Below are positions 8,563 to 16,768 of a DNA stretch of 33,878 bases, piece by piece. A program made the position numbers and the translations under genes. The notes under the pieces are model-generated. The model saw nothing but the letters and a program-made list of their open reading frames with translations, searched no databases and had not been told where the DNA came from. The stretch is from Acidobacteriota bacterium (GTDB lineage: Bacteria; Acidobacteriota; Aminicenantia; JBFLYD01), in the NCBI GenBank assembly GCA_040756905.1, contig JBFLYD010000052.1, positions 1 through 33,878 of the forward strand, in the 5' to 3' direction. Within the stretch, counting starts at the first letter, position 1. The number at the start of each line of letters is the position of its first letter.

Positions 8563-9981
8563 ATGACAAAAGTTTTTAATCCTCAAGATTGGGGGCTCCA
8601 AATGAGCCCCAGGGGTGAGCTAATGGTTGGGGATTATAATACTGTTACCCTTGCCAAAGAATATGGCACTCCTCTCCATGTAGTAAATGAACACCGCTTG
8701 GAAGAAACTGCAAAGAAGTTTCGGGAAAGTGCCAGTTCCATGTACCCGGGGAAAACATCAGTCCATTATGCATTCAAGTGTAATTCTGTACCAGTAGTTA
8801 TACAAACGATTCGTCGCGCCGGACTAAAAGCTGAAGTTATGAGCGAATTTGAATTGAATTTGGCTTTCCACATAGGTTATGAAGGGGAGGAGATTGTTGT
8901 TAATGGACCATGCAAAACTGATTCCTTTCTGCGCCAATGTCTTAATAGGCGTGTCCGCTTCATCATTATCGATTCCCTCGACGAACTTCAAGCACTAAAT
9001 CAAATATGTATATCAGAAGAAAAAAACGCAAACATCTTGCTTAGAATCAATCCTGATTACATTCCTAAAGGTATGAATCAAGGCTCCGCAACAGGAAGCC
9101 GAAAAGGCTGTGCTTTCGGGCTCGATCTTAAAGGCGGAGAGGTCACTACTTGCTTAAATTTATTAAAAGAAATGAAACGAATTCATTTTCATGGATTCCA
9201 CTTTCATATTGGTACTGGGATAAGAGACCCAAGAGAGTATTCAAAAGCACTTAAATGTCTAAGTTTACTTCTTGATTGTGCTTATTCTTCAGGGCTGATG
9301 GTCAAAATTTTGGATATTGGCGGAGGATTTGCCTCAATGACAACGCGAGAACTAACAAACCGTGAGCTTCTGGTTTATCAAGGATTAGAGCGCTTACCCT
9401 CTGGTGTTGATAAAAGCAATAATGCTACCTTCGAAGATTTTGCAAGAGAAATATCTAATGCTATCTTAAAATATTTTCCCCCAGACAAATTGCCAGAAAT
9501 CTTGTATGAACCAGGAAGATGTATTGCAAGTCCTAACCAGTTTTTACTACTCACTGTTCACCGAGTAAAAGAACGTCCTAAAATTCGAAAGTGGCTCATC
9601 ACTGATGGTGGTTTAGGAACGGTAACCATGCCTACTTTCTATGAATATCATGAGGTCTTTTTATGCAACGATGTTACACGACCTCGAATAGAAAAGGTAA
9701 CTATTGCAGGTCCAGTCTGCTTTGCTTCTGATGTTGTATATCGAAATAAACTTATGCCTCAGGTTCATCCTGGAGAAGTTATCGCAATCATGGATAGCGG
9801 AGCCTATTTCACAGCCCTGGAATCATCCTTTGGTTTTGCTCATCCAGCAATTATCTCCATCAACCTCTCTACTCACCGCTTGATTAGGAGGGCAGAAACA
9901 TTTGAGGATATGGTTTGTAGGGATATATTTAATAATTCAATTAATGGAAGGGAGGAAAAAAATGAAATTTGCAATCATTAA
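8563..9981 (+). CDS. Fold-type III PLP-dependent decarboxylase (diaminopimelate/ornithine decarboxylase superfamily)
   Basis: A 472-residue alanine-racemase-fold decarboxylase, longer than typical LysA (about 420). The PLP Lys is K72 in YAFKCNS. HFHIGTG (213-219), DIGGGF (glycines 253-255) and EPGR (316-319) bind the cofactor phosphate and ring. The C-terminal sheet has GPVCFASD, with the Cys-x-x-x-Asp that completes the active site across the dimer, and DSGAYFTALESSFG. The last block differs from the usual LysA pattern, and an insertion after GGGF (about 257-285) is also unusual, so the substrate need not be diaminopimelate. A strong ribosome-binding site (AAAGGAGAAAGG) precedes the ATG, 22 bases after the acyltransferase. 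Possible substrates are a basic or carboxyl-bearing amino acid or, given the neighbours, a homoserine-type lipid head group. Confidence 0.87.
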   Translation: MTKVFNPQDWGLQMSPRGELMVGDYNTVTLAKEYGTPLHVVNEHRLEETAKKFRESASSMYPGKTSVHYAFKCNSVPVVIQTIRRAGLKAEVMSEFELNLAFHIGYEGEEIVVNGPCKTDSFLRQCLNRRVRFIIIDSLDELQALNQICISEEKNANILLRINPDYIPKGMNQGSATGSRKGCAFGLDLKGGEVTTCLNLLKEMKRIHFHGFHFHIGTGIRDPREYSKALKCLSLLLDCAYSSGLMVKILDIGGGFASMTTRELTNRELLVYQGLERLPSGVDKSNNATFEDFAREISNAILKYFPPDKLPEILYEPGRCIASPNQFLLLTVHRVKERPKIRKWLITDGGLGTVTMPTFYEYHEVFLCNDVTRPRIEKVTIAGPVCFASDVVYRNKLMPQVHPGEVIAIMDSGAYFTALESSFGFAHPAIISINLSTHRLIRRAETFEDMVCRDIFNNSINGREEKNEICNH

Positions 9982-11068
9982 AAATGGCATAAATCCACTT
10001 CGAGATAAAATCGCTGAGGAGATTATACAAAAGTGTCTTCAGCATGGCCATGAAATTTCTACTTCGGAGAATGGTATTCAGTTTGTTCTGAACCTGACCC
10101 AAATAGAATCTCCGCAATTTTTTCGTAGACATTCCCAATCAATTCTTGTCTTTTCGATTGTTGCAACTGAAAGCGAAGGTAAGGATTTACGCTCCGTCTG
10201 TTATACAACTCTCGTCCGGACCCTCTCCAACATTTTAATATGTGTTACACCCAATAAAAATTCTCTTTCTTCTGAAGGAAACAGTCCATGCGAAATTTAT
10301 TTCACCACACCAGAGGCAGGATTCTATCATTTTCCTTTCGATCCAGAAGAAGTTTATCGTTGCATTATTCCAATTGCAGGAGCGCACTTTGCAATGGGGA
10401 ACCAGTTCTTCACAGACTTACCCCCTCGCTACTGGAAAACTTCTCCAATTGTTGAAAAAATCAAAGAATACGGAAAAGAGCTTGATAGTCTCGGTGTGCT
10501 TCCCGCACCATTTCCCCTCAGAGAAGTTCTATCGGAAGAAAACATTCAACATGTTTACAATCTCTTTGAATTAAAAGGTATAAGCTATGGAAATCTCAGC
10601 GCCCGTGAACATATTCCAGAACTTGGCAAGGCGACTTTCTGGATGACCGCCCGAGGAATAAATAAAGCTAAAATTTCAAAAATAGGCAAAGATGTGTTGT
10701 TAGTAAAAGGCTTTGATTATGAGCAGGGCAAAGCATTGGTAAGCGTTCCACCTGACTTCGACCCAAAAGCAAGGGTATCAGTTGATGCTGTTGAGCATGA
10801 GCTCATCTATCGAACATTTCCTGAAGTTGGCGCAATTGTCCATGTGCATGCATGGATGGATGGAGTTCTCTGTACCCGACAGAATTATCCATGTGGAACA
10901 CAGGAGCTTGCCGAAGAAGTTGTGAACCTGCTTCGCAAAACGGACAATCCATTGCAGACCGCTGTTGGTCTTAAAAATCACGGATTGACCATAACAGGGC
11001 CAAGCCTTGAAGAAATCTTTAAACGGATTCGTGGAAAGCTTCTCACTGAAGTTCTAATGTTTAAATAA
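9962..11068 (+). CDS. Class II aldolase/adducin-family protein with an extra N-terminal domain
   Basis: A 368-residue protein in two parts. The C-terminal half (about 180-368) is a class II aldolase/adducin domain: YGNLSAR, WMTARG, the zinc ligands HVH (H294, H296) and a third His in GLKNHGLTITG (H340). The N-terminal part (about 1-165) is not a domain I recognise; it has alternating strands and helices (NGINPLRDKIAEEII, QFVLNL) like a small Rossmann-type domain. Family members include L-fuculose-phosphate aldolase, ribulose-phosphate epimerase and MtnB dehydratase, so the reaction is open. The start at 9962 follows GGAAGGGAGG and overlaps the decarboxylase by 20 bases. Because a BtaA-type enzyme releases methylthioadenosine, a role in salvaging that by-product is conceivable but unproven. 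Confidence 0.82.
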   Translation: MKFAIIKNGINPLRDKIAEEIIQKCLQHGHEISTSENGIQFVLNLTQIESPQFFRRHSQSILVFSIVATESEGKDLRSVCYTTLVRTLSNILICVTPNKNSLSSEGNSPCEIYFTTPEAGFYHFPFDPEEVYRCIIPIAGAHFAMGNQFFTDLPPRYWKTSPIVEKIKEYGKELDSLGVLPAPFPLREVLSEENIQHVYNLFELKGISYGNLSAREHIPELGKATFWMTARGINKAKISKIGKDVLLVKGFDYEQGKALVSVPPDFDPKARVSVDAVEHELIYRTFPEVGAIVHVHAWMDGVLCTRQNYPCGTQELAEEVVNLLRKTDNPLQTAVGLKNHGLTITGPSLEEIFKRIRGKLLTEVLMFK

Positions 11069-11078
11069 AGGAGCTTCT

Positions 11079-12185
11079 ATGGAAGTATATGCTATTAGAA
11101 CCCTGAGAAATCAGCCATTGCGACTTGCACTCACAATCGGTGGTGTTGCCCTCTGTGTAGTGCTTATGTTTTTTCTTTTGTCTGTCTATAAGGGAGTTGC
11201 TGATGGCTCAGTAGAATATATAAAGCAGAATAAAACTGACTTATGGGTCCTTCAGCGCAACGCAACTAATATCCTTCGTGGCTCATCTATACTTTCAACT
11301 TTCCAAGGAGAGAGAATCCGACAGATTTCGGGTGTTAAATCTGTTTCTCCGGTTCTTCTCCTTTTATCCACAATCAAGAAAGATGATAAGGTTCGAACAG
11401 TATTTTTGACTGGATTTGAGCCAGAGGAAGGCATTGGAGGTCCACCTAATCTTGTTGCTGGCCATACTGTTCTCAGAGATGATGAGATTGTTCTTGATAA
11501 ATCATTTGCCGCAAAATTTAAGTTTAAAGTGGGTGATCGAGTTGAAATACAGAATAATTCATTAAAAGTAGTTGGTATCAGCGGAGGAACTAATGCCTTT
11601 GTTATCCAGTATGCTTTTGTAACGCTTCGCTTTGCTCAGAGACTTATTGGATTTCCAGGTATTGTGAGCTGCTACTTAGTTAAGGTTAAAGATAGAAGCA
11701 CTCTTGCAGAAATTGCCGAGAAGATTCGCAAAGAATTACCTGAGGTTGAAGTTTATTACCATGAGATATTTTTGGAGAATAACATTAATGAGATGGAATC
11801 AGGTTTTCTCCCTCTCCTTTACACAGTGGCTGCAATTGGGGCTGTAGTCCTGACCGTCATTTTGAGTCTGCTTCTCTCTGTCAACATTCTTGAAAGAAGA
11901 AAAGATTTTGCTGTATTAAAAACACTTGGTTCGCCAAAAGGATTTCTATGGCGGCTGATAATCGATCAGGCTTTACTAATATCATTTGCGGCAAGTATCG
12001 TTGCTCTTATTGTCTTTTTTCCATTGGTTTATGTGATCGAAAAAATTTCCCCAGAGGTTAGCACGAAGTCTTCGGTTGAGCAAATTATAGTTGTTGTAAT
12101 TGTTGCTGTAGTGATGAGTCTTATAAGCTCATTAATATCAATTCAAAAGTTAAGGCATATTTATCTGCTGGAGGCATTCAAATGA
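11079..12185 (+). CDS. FtsX/MacB-type ABC transporter permease (DevC-like)
   Basis: A 368-residue permease with the four-helix FtsX/MacB plan. One N-terminal helix (about 15-38) is followed by a large periplasmic domain (about 40-240, with VSPVLL, LTGFEPEEGIGGPP and VGDRVEIQNNSLKVVGISGG). Three C-terminal helices come next (about 250-275, 300-325, 335-355), with the coupling segment 'LERRKDFAVLKTLGSPKGFLWRL' between them. It begins 10 bases after the aldolase with AAAGGAG as ribosome-binding site and overlaps the ATPase by four bases (ATGA). Proteins of this class extract lipids or lipoproteins, drive efflux or export small molecules through mechanotransmission. In this block the cargo may be the lipid made by the preceding genes. 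Confidence 0.9.
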   Translation: MEVYAIRTLRNQPLRLALTIGGVALCVVLMFFLLSVYKGVADGSVEYIKQNKTDLWVLQRNATNILRGSSILSTFQGERIRQISGVKSVSPVLLLLSTIKKDDKVRTVFLTGFEPEEGIGGPPNLVAGHTVLRDDEIVLDKSFAAKFKFKVGDRVEIQNNSLKVVGISGGTNAFVIQYAFVTLRFAQRLIGFPGIVSCYLVKVKDRSTLAEIAEKIRKELPEVEVYYHEIFLENNINEMESGFLPLLYTVAAIGAVVLTVILSLLLSVNILERRKDFAVLKTLGSPKGFLWRLIIDQALLISFAASIVALIVFFPLVYVIEKISPEVSTKSSVEQIIVVVIVAVVMSLISSLISIQKLRHIYLLEAFK

Positions 12186-12871
12186 AAGGATTAGAAAAGA
12201 CATCGTGTGTTGTTCAATTAGTTAATGTCACGAAAATATTTGGTAGTAATGAACACAAGACCGTAGCAGTGCATCAGATTTCCCTTCGTGCTTCCTCAGG
12301 CGAATTGTTGTTATTCTTAGGCCCCAGTGGAAGTGGAAAGACAACTTTATTGACATTAATTGCAGGACTGCTAAAACCAACTTCTGGCATTATATCGCTC
12401 TTCGGCAGGAATATTGAATCATGCTCCCCCAGAGAATTACAAAAACTTCGAGCTTTAAGAATTGGCTTTATCTTTCAAACTTTTCTGCTGATCGATTCCC
12501 TAACAGCCCTGGAAAATGTAGAAGTAGTTCTTCGTTTTACCGGTAGGCCAAAGAGAGAAGCTCATTGGCAAGCAATGCAACTTCTACAGCAATTTCATGT
12601 AGAACATCTTGCCTGGAAATTTCCTCCTTCATTAAGTCAGGGAGAAAAGCAGCGAGTTGCAATAGCTCGCGCGGTTGCAAATGGTGCTGACCTTATCCTT
12701 GCTGATGAACCAACTGGCAGCCTGGAATCAAAACAAGGTTTTGAAATCATCCGGCTTATCCATGCATATGCGAAAGAGCAAAACAAGTGCGTAATCGTCG
12801 CAAGTCACGACCTTCGAATTGTCGAGTTTGCCGACAGGATAATCCGGTTAGAAGATGGGAAACAAAAATAA
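12182..12871 (+). CDS. ABC transporter ATP-binding protein (LolD/MacB class)
   Basis: A 229-residue ATPase. Walker A is GPSGSGKT (47-54), the Q-loop is in GFIFQTFLLID, the signature is LSQGEKQRVAIARA (Gly-Glu-Lys replaces the common Gly-Gly-Gln), Walker B is LILADEPTG with SLES as the D-loop, and the switch His is in VASHD. The length and motifs fit the LolD/FtsE/MacB class that pairs with FtsX-type permeases. It is coupled to the permease through an ATGA overlap and ends right before the outer-membrane barrel gene. Confidence 0.95.
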   Translation: MKGLEKTSCVVQLVNVTKIFGSNEHKTVAVHQISLRASSGELLLFLGPSGSGKTTLLTLIAGLLKPTSGIISLFGRNIESCSPRELQKLRALRIGFIFQTFLLIDSLTALENVEVVLRFTGRPKREAHWQAMQLLQQFHVEHLAWKFPPSLSQGEKQRVAIARAVANGADLILADEPTGSLESKQGFEIIRLIHAYAKEQNKCVIVASHDLRIVEFADRIIRLEDGKQK

Positions 12872-12872
12872 A

Positions 12873-13973
12873 ATGGAAATTAATAAGAAATATTTTCTTA
12901 TTTTTTTAATTATCTTATTTTCTCATTCAATTTCATTTTTGTTGCCTCAAGAAATATTGAAAAATACAAAAAAAATCACATGGAGCGCTTTTCCGATTTT
13001 AATGTATGATTCTGATATTGGGTTTGGGTATGGAGGGAAAGGGATAATAAAAAATATCTTCAAAAAAGACGAATCCTTTGATTTAATTTTGTTTAACTCG
13101 ACTAAAGGTGAACATTGGTATGTTTTTACTTTCTCAATTCCTGATTTTGAAATCAGACAGAGAAAAGCCTACCCTCTCTCATTTGACCTGAAGATCGAAT
13201 ATGACAGAATCTTAAAGGACAATTTTTTTGGGTTGGGAATCGATTCAAAAAAAGCAGACCATATAATTTTTACAAAAGAATGGACAACTGTTCAATTCAC
13301 TTTAGGAAGAGGTTTTACAGAGAACTTTTTTGCTGAGATAAGCTACAATTTAAAAAATATAAGCTATCTTAACATTGAAAAAGATAACAGGGGATTGACA
13401 GATATTTTGAAAGAAGTTGGCTCTCGATCTTCTCCATTTATCTCCTTTAATATACGATACGATACATCTGATAGCCAGATTCATCCACTTGAAGGATTAA
13501 GACTTGCTCTCATTTTTGACCTATCCAATAAATCATTTGGAAACAAGAATTTTAGCTTTAATAAAATTACTTTAGATTTTAGAAAATATACATCAATTTT
13601 TAAGAGAAAAGGTGTGTTTGCTTTTCGGTTATTATTCCAAACAATCAACGGCTCAAAGATCCCTATTTTTGAATATGGAACTCTTGGTGGCGGCTCAACT
13701 ATGAGAGGCTTTATTTTAAATAGATTTGCTGATAAGAAAAGAATTCTTTCGAATATAGAATACAGATTTCCGATATGGAAAAAAATCGGAGGAAACATTT
13801 TGTTGGATGCAGGGAATTTAAGTCCAAATTTAAGAGAAATTAACTGGAACAAATGGAAATACAATTTAGGTGCAGGCTTGAGATATTATCTTCAAAATTT
13901 TGTTGTAAGGTTTGATATGGGGTTAAGTCCGGAAGGCACCAGGATATATTTCAACTTTGGACATTTATTTTAA
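12873..13973 (+). CDS. Omp85-type outer-membrane beta-barrel protein (BamA/TamA surface-antigen domain, no POTRA)
   Basis: About 366 residues. A signal peptide (Lys-rich start, then FLIFLIILFSHSISFLL) leads directly into amphipathic beta strands with no room for POTRA domains. The family mark is the (V/M)RGF motif in GGGSTMRGF, followed by a strand ending in EYRFPI; the chain ends in NFGHLF, with the terminal Phe typical of barrels inserted by Bam. An ATG at 12873 sits one base after the ABC ATPase stop. An in-frame ATG at 12855 (six more residues, overlapping the ATPase) is equally possible, and neither has a strong ribosome-binding site. Third-base usage is more AT-rich than in the lipid genes. 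The role may be as an outer-membrane partner of the exporter or an independent surface protein. Confidence 0.82.
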   Translation: MEINKKYFLIFLIILFSHSISFLLPQEILKNTKKITWSAFPILMYDSDIGFGYGGKGIIKNIFKKDESFDLILFNSTKGEHWYVFTFSIPDFEIRQRKAYPLSFDLKIEYDRILKDNFFGLGIDSKKADHIIFTKEWTTVQFTLGRGFTENFFAEISYNLKNISYLNIEKDNRGLTDILKEVGSRSSPFISFNIRYDTSDSQIHPLEGLRLALIFDLSNKSFGNKNFSFNKITLDFRKYTSIFKRKGVFAFRLLFQTINGSKIPIFEYGTLGGGSTMRGFILNRFADKKRILSNIEYRFPIWKKIGGNILLDAGNLSPNLREINWNKWKYNLGAGLRYYLQNFVVRFDMGLSPEGTRIYFNFGHLF

Positions 13974-14054
13974 GATGGGAATATTTTCTTAATTTATTAA
14001 TTCAGTTATCATTATTTTTTTATATTTGGAAGCGGGTAAAATAAGGAGCTTGAA

Positions 14055-15608
14055 GTGAAGAAAGTTTCATTTTTACTCTTTTTGTTTTTTATAATTACTG
14101 TAACGGTTAATAGTTATAAAGAAGAAAAACCTGACTGGAGCTATGGAAAGCCCGATAAAATTTTTGATTCTCCTTGGAGAATCCCTCCCAATCAAGATAA
14201 AATGCCAGTCCTTTGCCTTTTAAGAAGAGGTGGAAAATTTATCTATCTCCTTCCAAGAACATCTGATTCAATCCATTCAATAAAAATATTTCAATACTTT
14301 CCTGAAACTAAAGCTTTGAAACAGATTGAATTTTTTGATGAGAAAGGTAATTTATATGAGGAATATTCAGGGAATCATACGGGAGAATGGTACAAAATAT
14401 TTTACGTTGATAGAAAATTGTTTAAAAGAAGGGAAGGAAAAGAGATTTTTCTTAAAGTTATGTATGACGGAGAATTTGCTAACTCTCCTAAGGATGAAAG
14501 AGATTTAGATTTTGTTTCAACATATTTATCGGATAAGCCATTGCCAAAGCTTCCAGGATGGCTTGTAGGAGACCTTCACCTTCATTCAGAAGTTACTTCA
14601 AATTCAAGCGAATATGGTCCTCCCCTTGAAATATTTAAACATTCAAACGAGTGGTTTGAACTGGATTATGTAATCTTAACTGACCATAGCTATGACATAA
14701 GTAAAAAAGAGTGGTTAAAATTAAAAAAATTCAGCAAAGAAAATAGTTCAGATAAGCTTTCGATAATAATTGGGCAGGAAGTTCATGCAAAAGATGACGA
14801 TAGCATTTTCCCCTCAATTTCTCAATGTCACTCTATGCATCTCCTGACATATGGAGTTGAAAAAAGAATTAAGACAGGTTCCCTTTTACTCAATTCGTAC
14901 AATCCAACTAAAAGTGATAATGAGGTAATTGAAGAAATATTAAAAAAAGGAGGATTTTTATATATAGCCCATCCTGAAGCAGAAAAGGAAGGAAACTGGA
15001 ATCATAAAGCCAACAGGATAAAAGCTCATTATTTTGGCAATCCTATTATCGGTATCGAGGTTCTTAATGAAGGTGATTTTAGATTGTTGCAGAATATAAA
15101 AGCAATGGAATTATACAAGGATTTTCTTCTGAAGGGATACAAATTTAAAGTTATTGGAAATAGCGATTCACACTCGTTAAGAGTCGGGATGGGAAGGACA
15201 TATGTAAAAGCAAGCGTAAATAACAAAATGGAGATTTTAAAGGCTTTAAGAGAGGGTAAAACTGTTGCTTCAGATGGACCATTTGGCTATCTTGAAGTTA
15301 TTAATAAGACAGGGAAAAAAGCTGAATTAGGAGAAGCTATCGAAGGAGAAAGCTTTGAAGTGGAAATTTTCTGGGATTCAAACCCTCAGCATCAATATAC
15401 AGATATAAAAGAAATAAAATTATTTCTTGGAAAAGTAGGATCTGAAGAAGAAAAAGAATCGATTCTTGATAATTTAGACAAGCAAAGGGGGTATCAAAGG
15501 TTAAAATTAGAAAAATTACCAAAAGGCTCTTATTATGTAAGGGTTGAATTTTTTACCTTTGATGAAAAAAGGGCTGTTACAAGTCCTATTTTTGTTGAAT
15601 CTAATTAA
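14055..15608 (+). CDS. Secreted PHP-domain metal-dependent phosphoesterase-like protein
   Basis: 517 residues from a GTG start with AAGGAG seven bases upstream. A signal peptide (FLLFLFFIITVTVNS) is followed by an N-terminal beta-rich region (about 25-165). The PHP domain (about 170-410) has its metal-binding sets: GDLHLHSE (H175, H177), LTDHSYD, GQEVHA, YIAHPEAE and GNSDSH. A C-terminal beta domain (about 415-517) ends GSYYVRVEFFTFDEK, like a carbohydrate- or lipid-facing sandwich. PHP enzymes hydrolyse phosphoesters, while exported members of this long form are mostly uncharacterised. The gene ends only 8 bases from the 3' end of the convergent tRNA-Lys gene. The substrate is unknown. Confidence 0.85.
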   Translation: MKKVSFLLFLFFIITVTVNSYKEEKPDWSYGKPDKIFDSPWRIPPNQDKMPVLCLLRRGGKFIYLLPRTSDSIHSIKIFQYFPETKALKQIEFFDEKGNLYEEYSGNHTGEWYKIFYVDRKLFKRREGKEIFLKVMYDGEFANSPKDERDLDFVSTYLSDKPLPKLPGWLVGDLHLHSEVTSNSSEYGPPLEIFKHSNEWFELDYVILTDHSYDISKKEWLKLKKFSKENSSDKLSIIIGQEVHAKDDDSIFPSISQCHSMHLLTYGVEKRIKTGSLLLNSYNPTKSDNEVIEEILKKGGFLYIAHPEAEKEGNWNHKANRIKAHYFGNPIIGIEVLNEGDFRLLQNIKAMELYKDFLLKGYKFKVIGNSDSHSLRVGMGRTYVKASVNNKMEILKALREGKTVASDGPFGYLEVINKTGKKAELGEAIEGESFEVEIFWDSNPQHQYTDIKEIKLFLGKVGSEEEKESILDNLDKQRGYQRLKLEKLPKGSYYVRVEFFTFDEKRAVTSPIFVESN

Positions 15609-15616
15609 AAAAAGAA

Positions 15617-15689
<73 letters not shown>

Positions 15690-15698
15690 AACCTCATG

Positions 15699-15771
15699 CA
15701 CGCCCGGAGGGATTCGAACCCCCAACCAGCGGATTCGAAGTCCGACGCTCTATCCATTGAGCTACGGGCGC
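15699..15771 (-). tRNA. tRNA-Arg (anticodon TCG)
   Basis: A minus-strand cloverleaf with acceptor GCGCCCG against CGGGCGT (first pair G-U) and D arm GCTC AATGGATA GAGC. The anticodon loop is CTTCGAA, giving TCG, on a stem with four good pairs and one weak outer pair. The T arm is GGGGGTTCGAATCCC. No CCA is encoded. A candidate promoter lies immediately upstream. Confidence 0.92.
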
Positions 15772-15779
15772 ACATTAAT

Positions 15780-15808
15780 ATTTTCAATGGTTTTGATAAT
15801 TTTGTCAA
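15780..15808 (-). promoter_or_regulatory. Candidate promoter for the tRNA-Arg/tRNA-Lys pair
   Basis: On the minus strand there is a consensus TTGACA (15803-15808), a 17-bp spacer and GAAAAT (15780-15785). This would start transcription a few bases before the tRNA-Arg 5' end. The -35 box is perfect and the -10 box is only fair. Confidence 0.45.
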
Positions 15809-15928
15809 CTTTCCAAAGGCTTTATCCTTTCCAATCATTAAACCTAAAGTACATTCAAGCCCTTCTATAAGGCAAAAGAGGTCTTTTCTGAAGCGAGAAA
15901 ACTGGTTTTTCCATGGAAAGTCACAAGC

Positions 15929-16711
15929 TCAGTGCTCTATTTCTCCAACCCAGATAGTCTTACTGCCATCAGAATTTTCTTTCAATGTATAGTCAACTGC
16001 CATGAAGGTTGTGGCTCTGTGATGGTGGGGAAAATTCCACTCAACACCACCAGAAATCCAGGCACCAAGCATTCCTATAAGGGCAGGTTTAATCACATGC
16101 TGATGATAGAAGAAGTCATAATTGTTCGTTTTATCTATAGCAGAAAAAATTCTCCCACCTATTTCAGGAAGAACACAGAGCTTTACATATTTATTTTCCA
16201 GATAGATTGCATTGTAAGTTTTATTCTTACGGACATCAGTCAGCTTATCCAATAATGGATAAGGGTAAACAGGACCCTTGGCTCCCTGGTAAGCTCTTCC
16301 AGAGTAGAACATTGGATTTAGGTCAGGGCTTTTAACTATGTATGTAGGAATTGTAAGAGGTTCTACCCATAGCTTAACAGGCAATTCTCCTGATACTAAA
16401 GTTATGGGTAATAATATCAATACTATGATTTTCCATAATTTTATCCATCTAAATTGCTCTTTTTGAGAGTAAGATTCTTTGTCCTCTACATCATATTCAC
16501 TTATTCTTTCCTCACTGATAAAATTATAAAGACCAATTACAGCGAGAATAAATGATATGAAAAACCATAAACCTAAAAAGAGTTTTACCTCTAAAGGCCC
16601 TTTTAAAAAAGTATCTTTGAAAGCAACCCAGGCTACTGCAATCATTCCAATACCTACTATAAATTGAAGTAATGAAGGTATTCTTCCAGGCTTTACCCCT
16701 CTGGATATCAT
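15929..16711 (-). pseudogene. Truncated DUF5107-type protein with an N-terminal membrane segment
   Basis: 260 codons starting at a well-placed ATG (AGAGGATTAG upstream). Residues about 10-70 hold two hydrophobic helices and an acidic linker. Around residue 92 a second signal-peptide-like segment begins (LWKIIVLILLPITLVSG). It is followed by the start of a DUF5107 domain: AYQGAKGPVYPYPLLD, VCVLPEIGGRIF-like (here LCVLPEIGGRIFSAIDK), SGGVEWNFPHHHR and IWVGEIEH before the TGA. Members of this family usually continue for several hundred more residues after the GEIE motif, with the rest of the domain and often TPR repeats. Here only 157 bases separate the stop from tRNA-Arg, with no continuation that I recognise. 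I read it as a 3'-truncated gene, possibly also a fusion of a small membrane protein with DUF5107. Confidence 0.6.
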
Positions 16712-16768
16712 CTAATCCTCTTTATAATAATTTTAAAGTCCTATACTTCTAATAATTTAATTTTTATT

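Noticed and set aside
8563-9981. Calling the decarboxylase lysA
   Set aside because: The PLP motifs fit the superfamily, but the closing block, the insertion and the lipid context do not support diaminopimelate specifically.
13481-13864. 127-codon minus-strand open frame
   Set aside because: It is antisense to the Omp85-type barrel and has composition expected of a reverse-complement shadow.
15696-15992. Open frame across tRNA-Arg
   Set aside because: It reads through the tRNA on the opposite strand; the peptide (HARRDSNPQPADSKSD) is the familiar translated-tRNA artefact.
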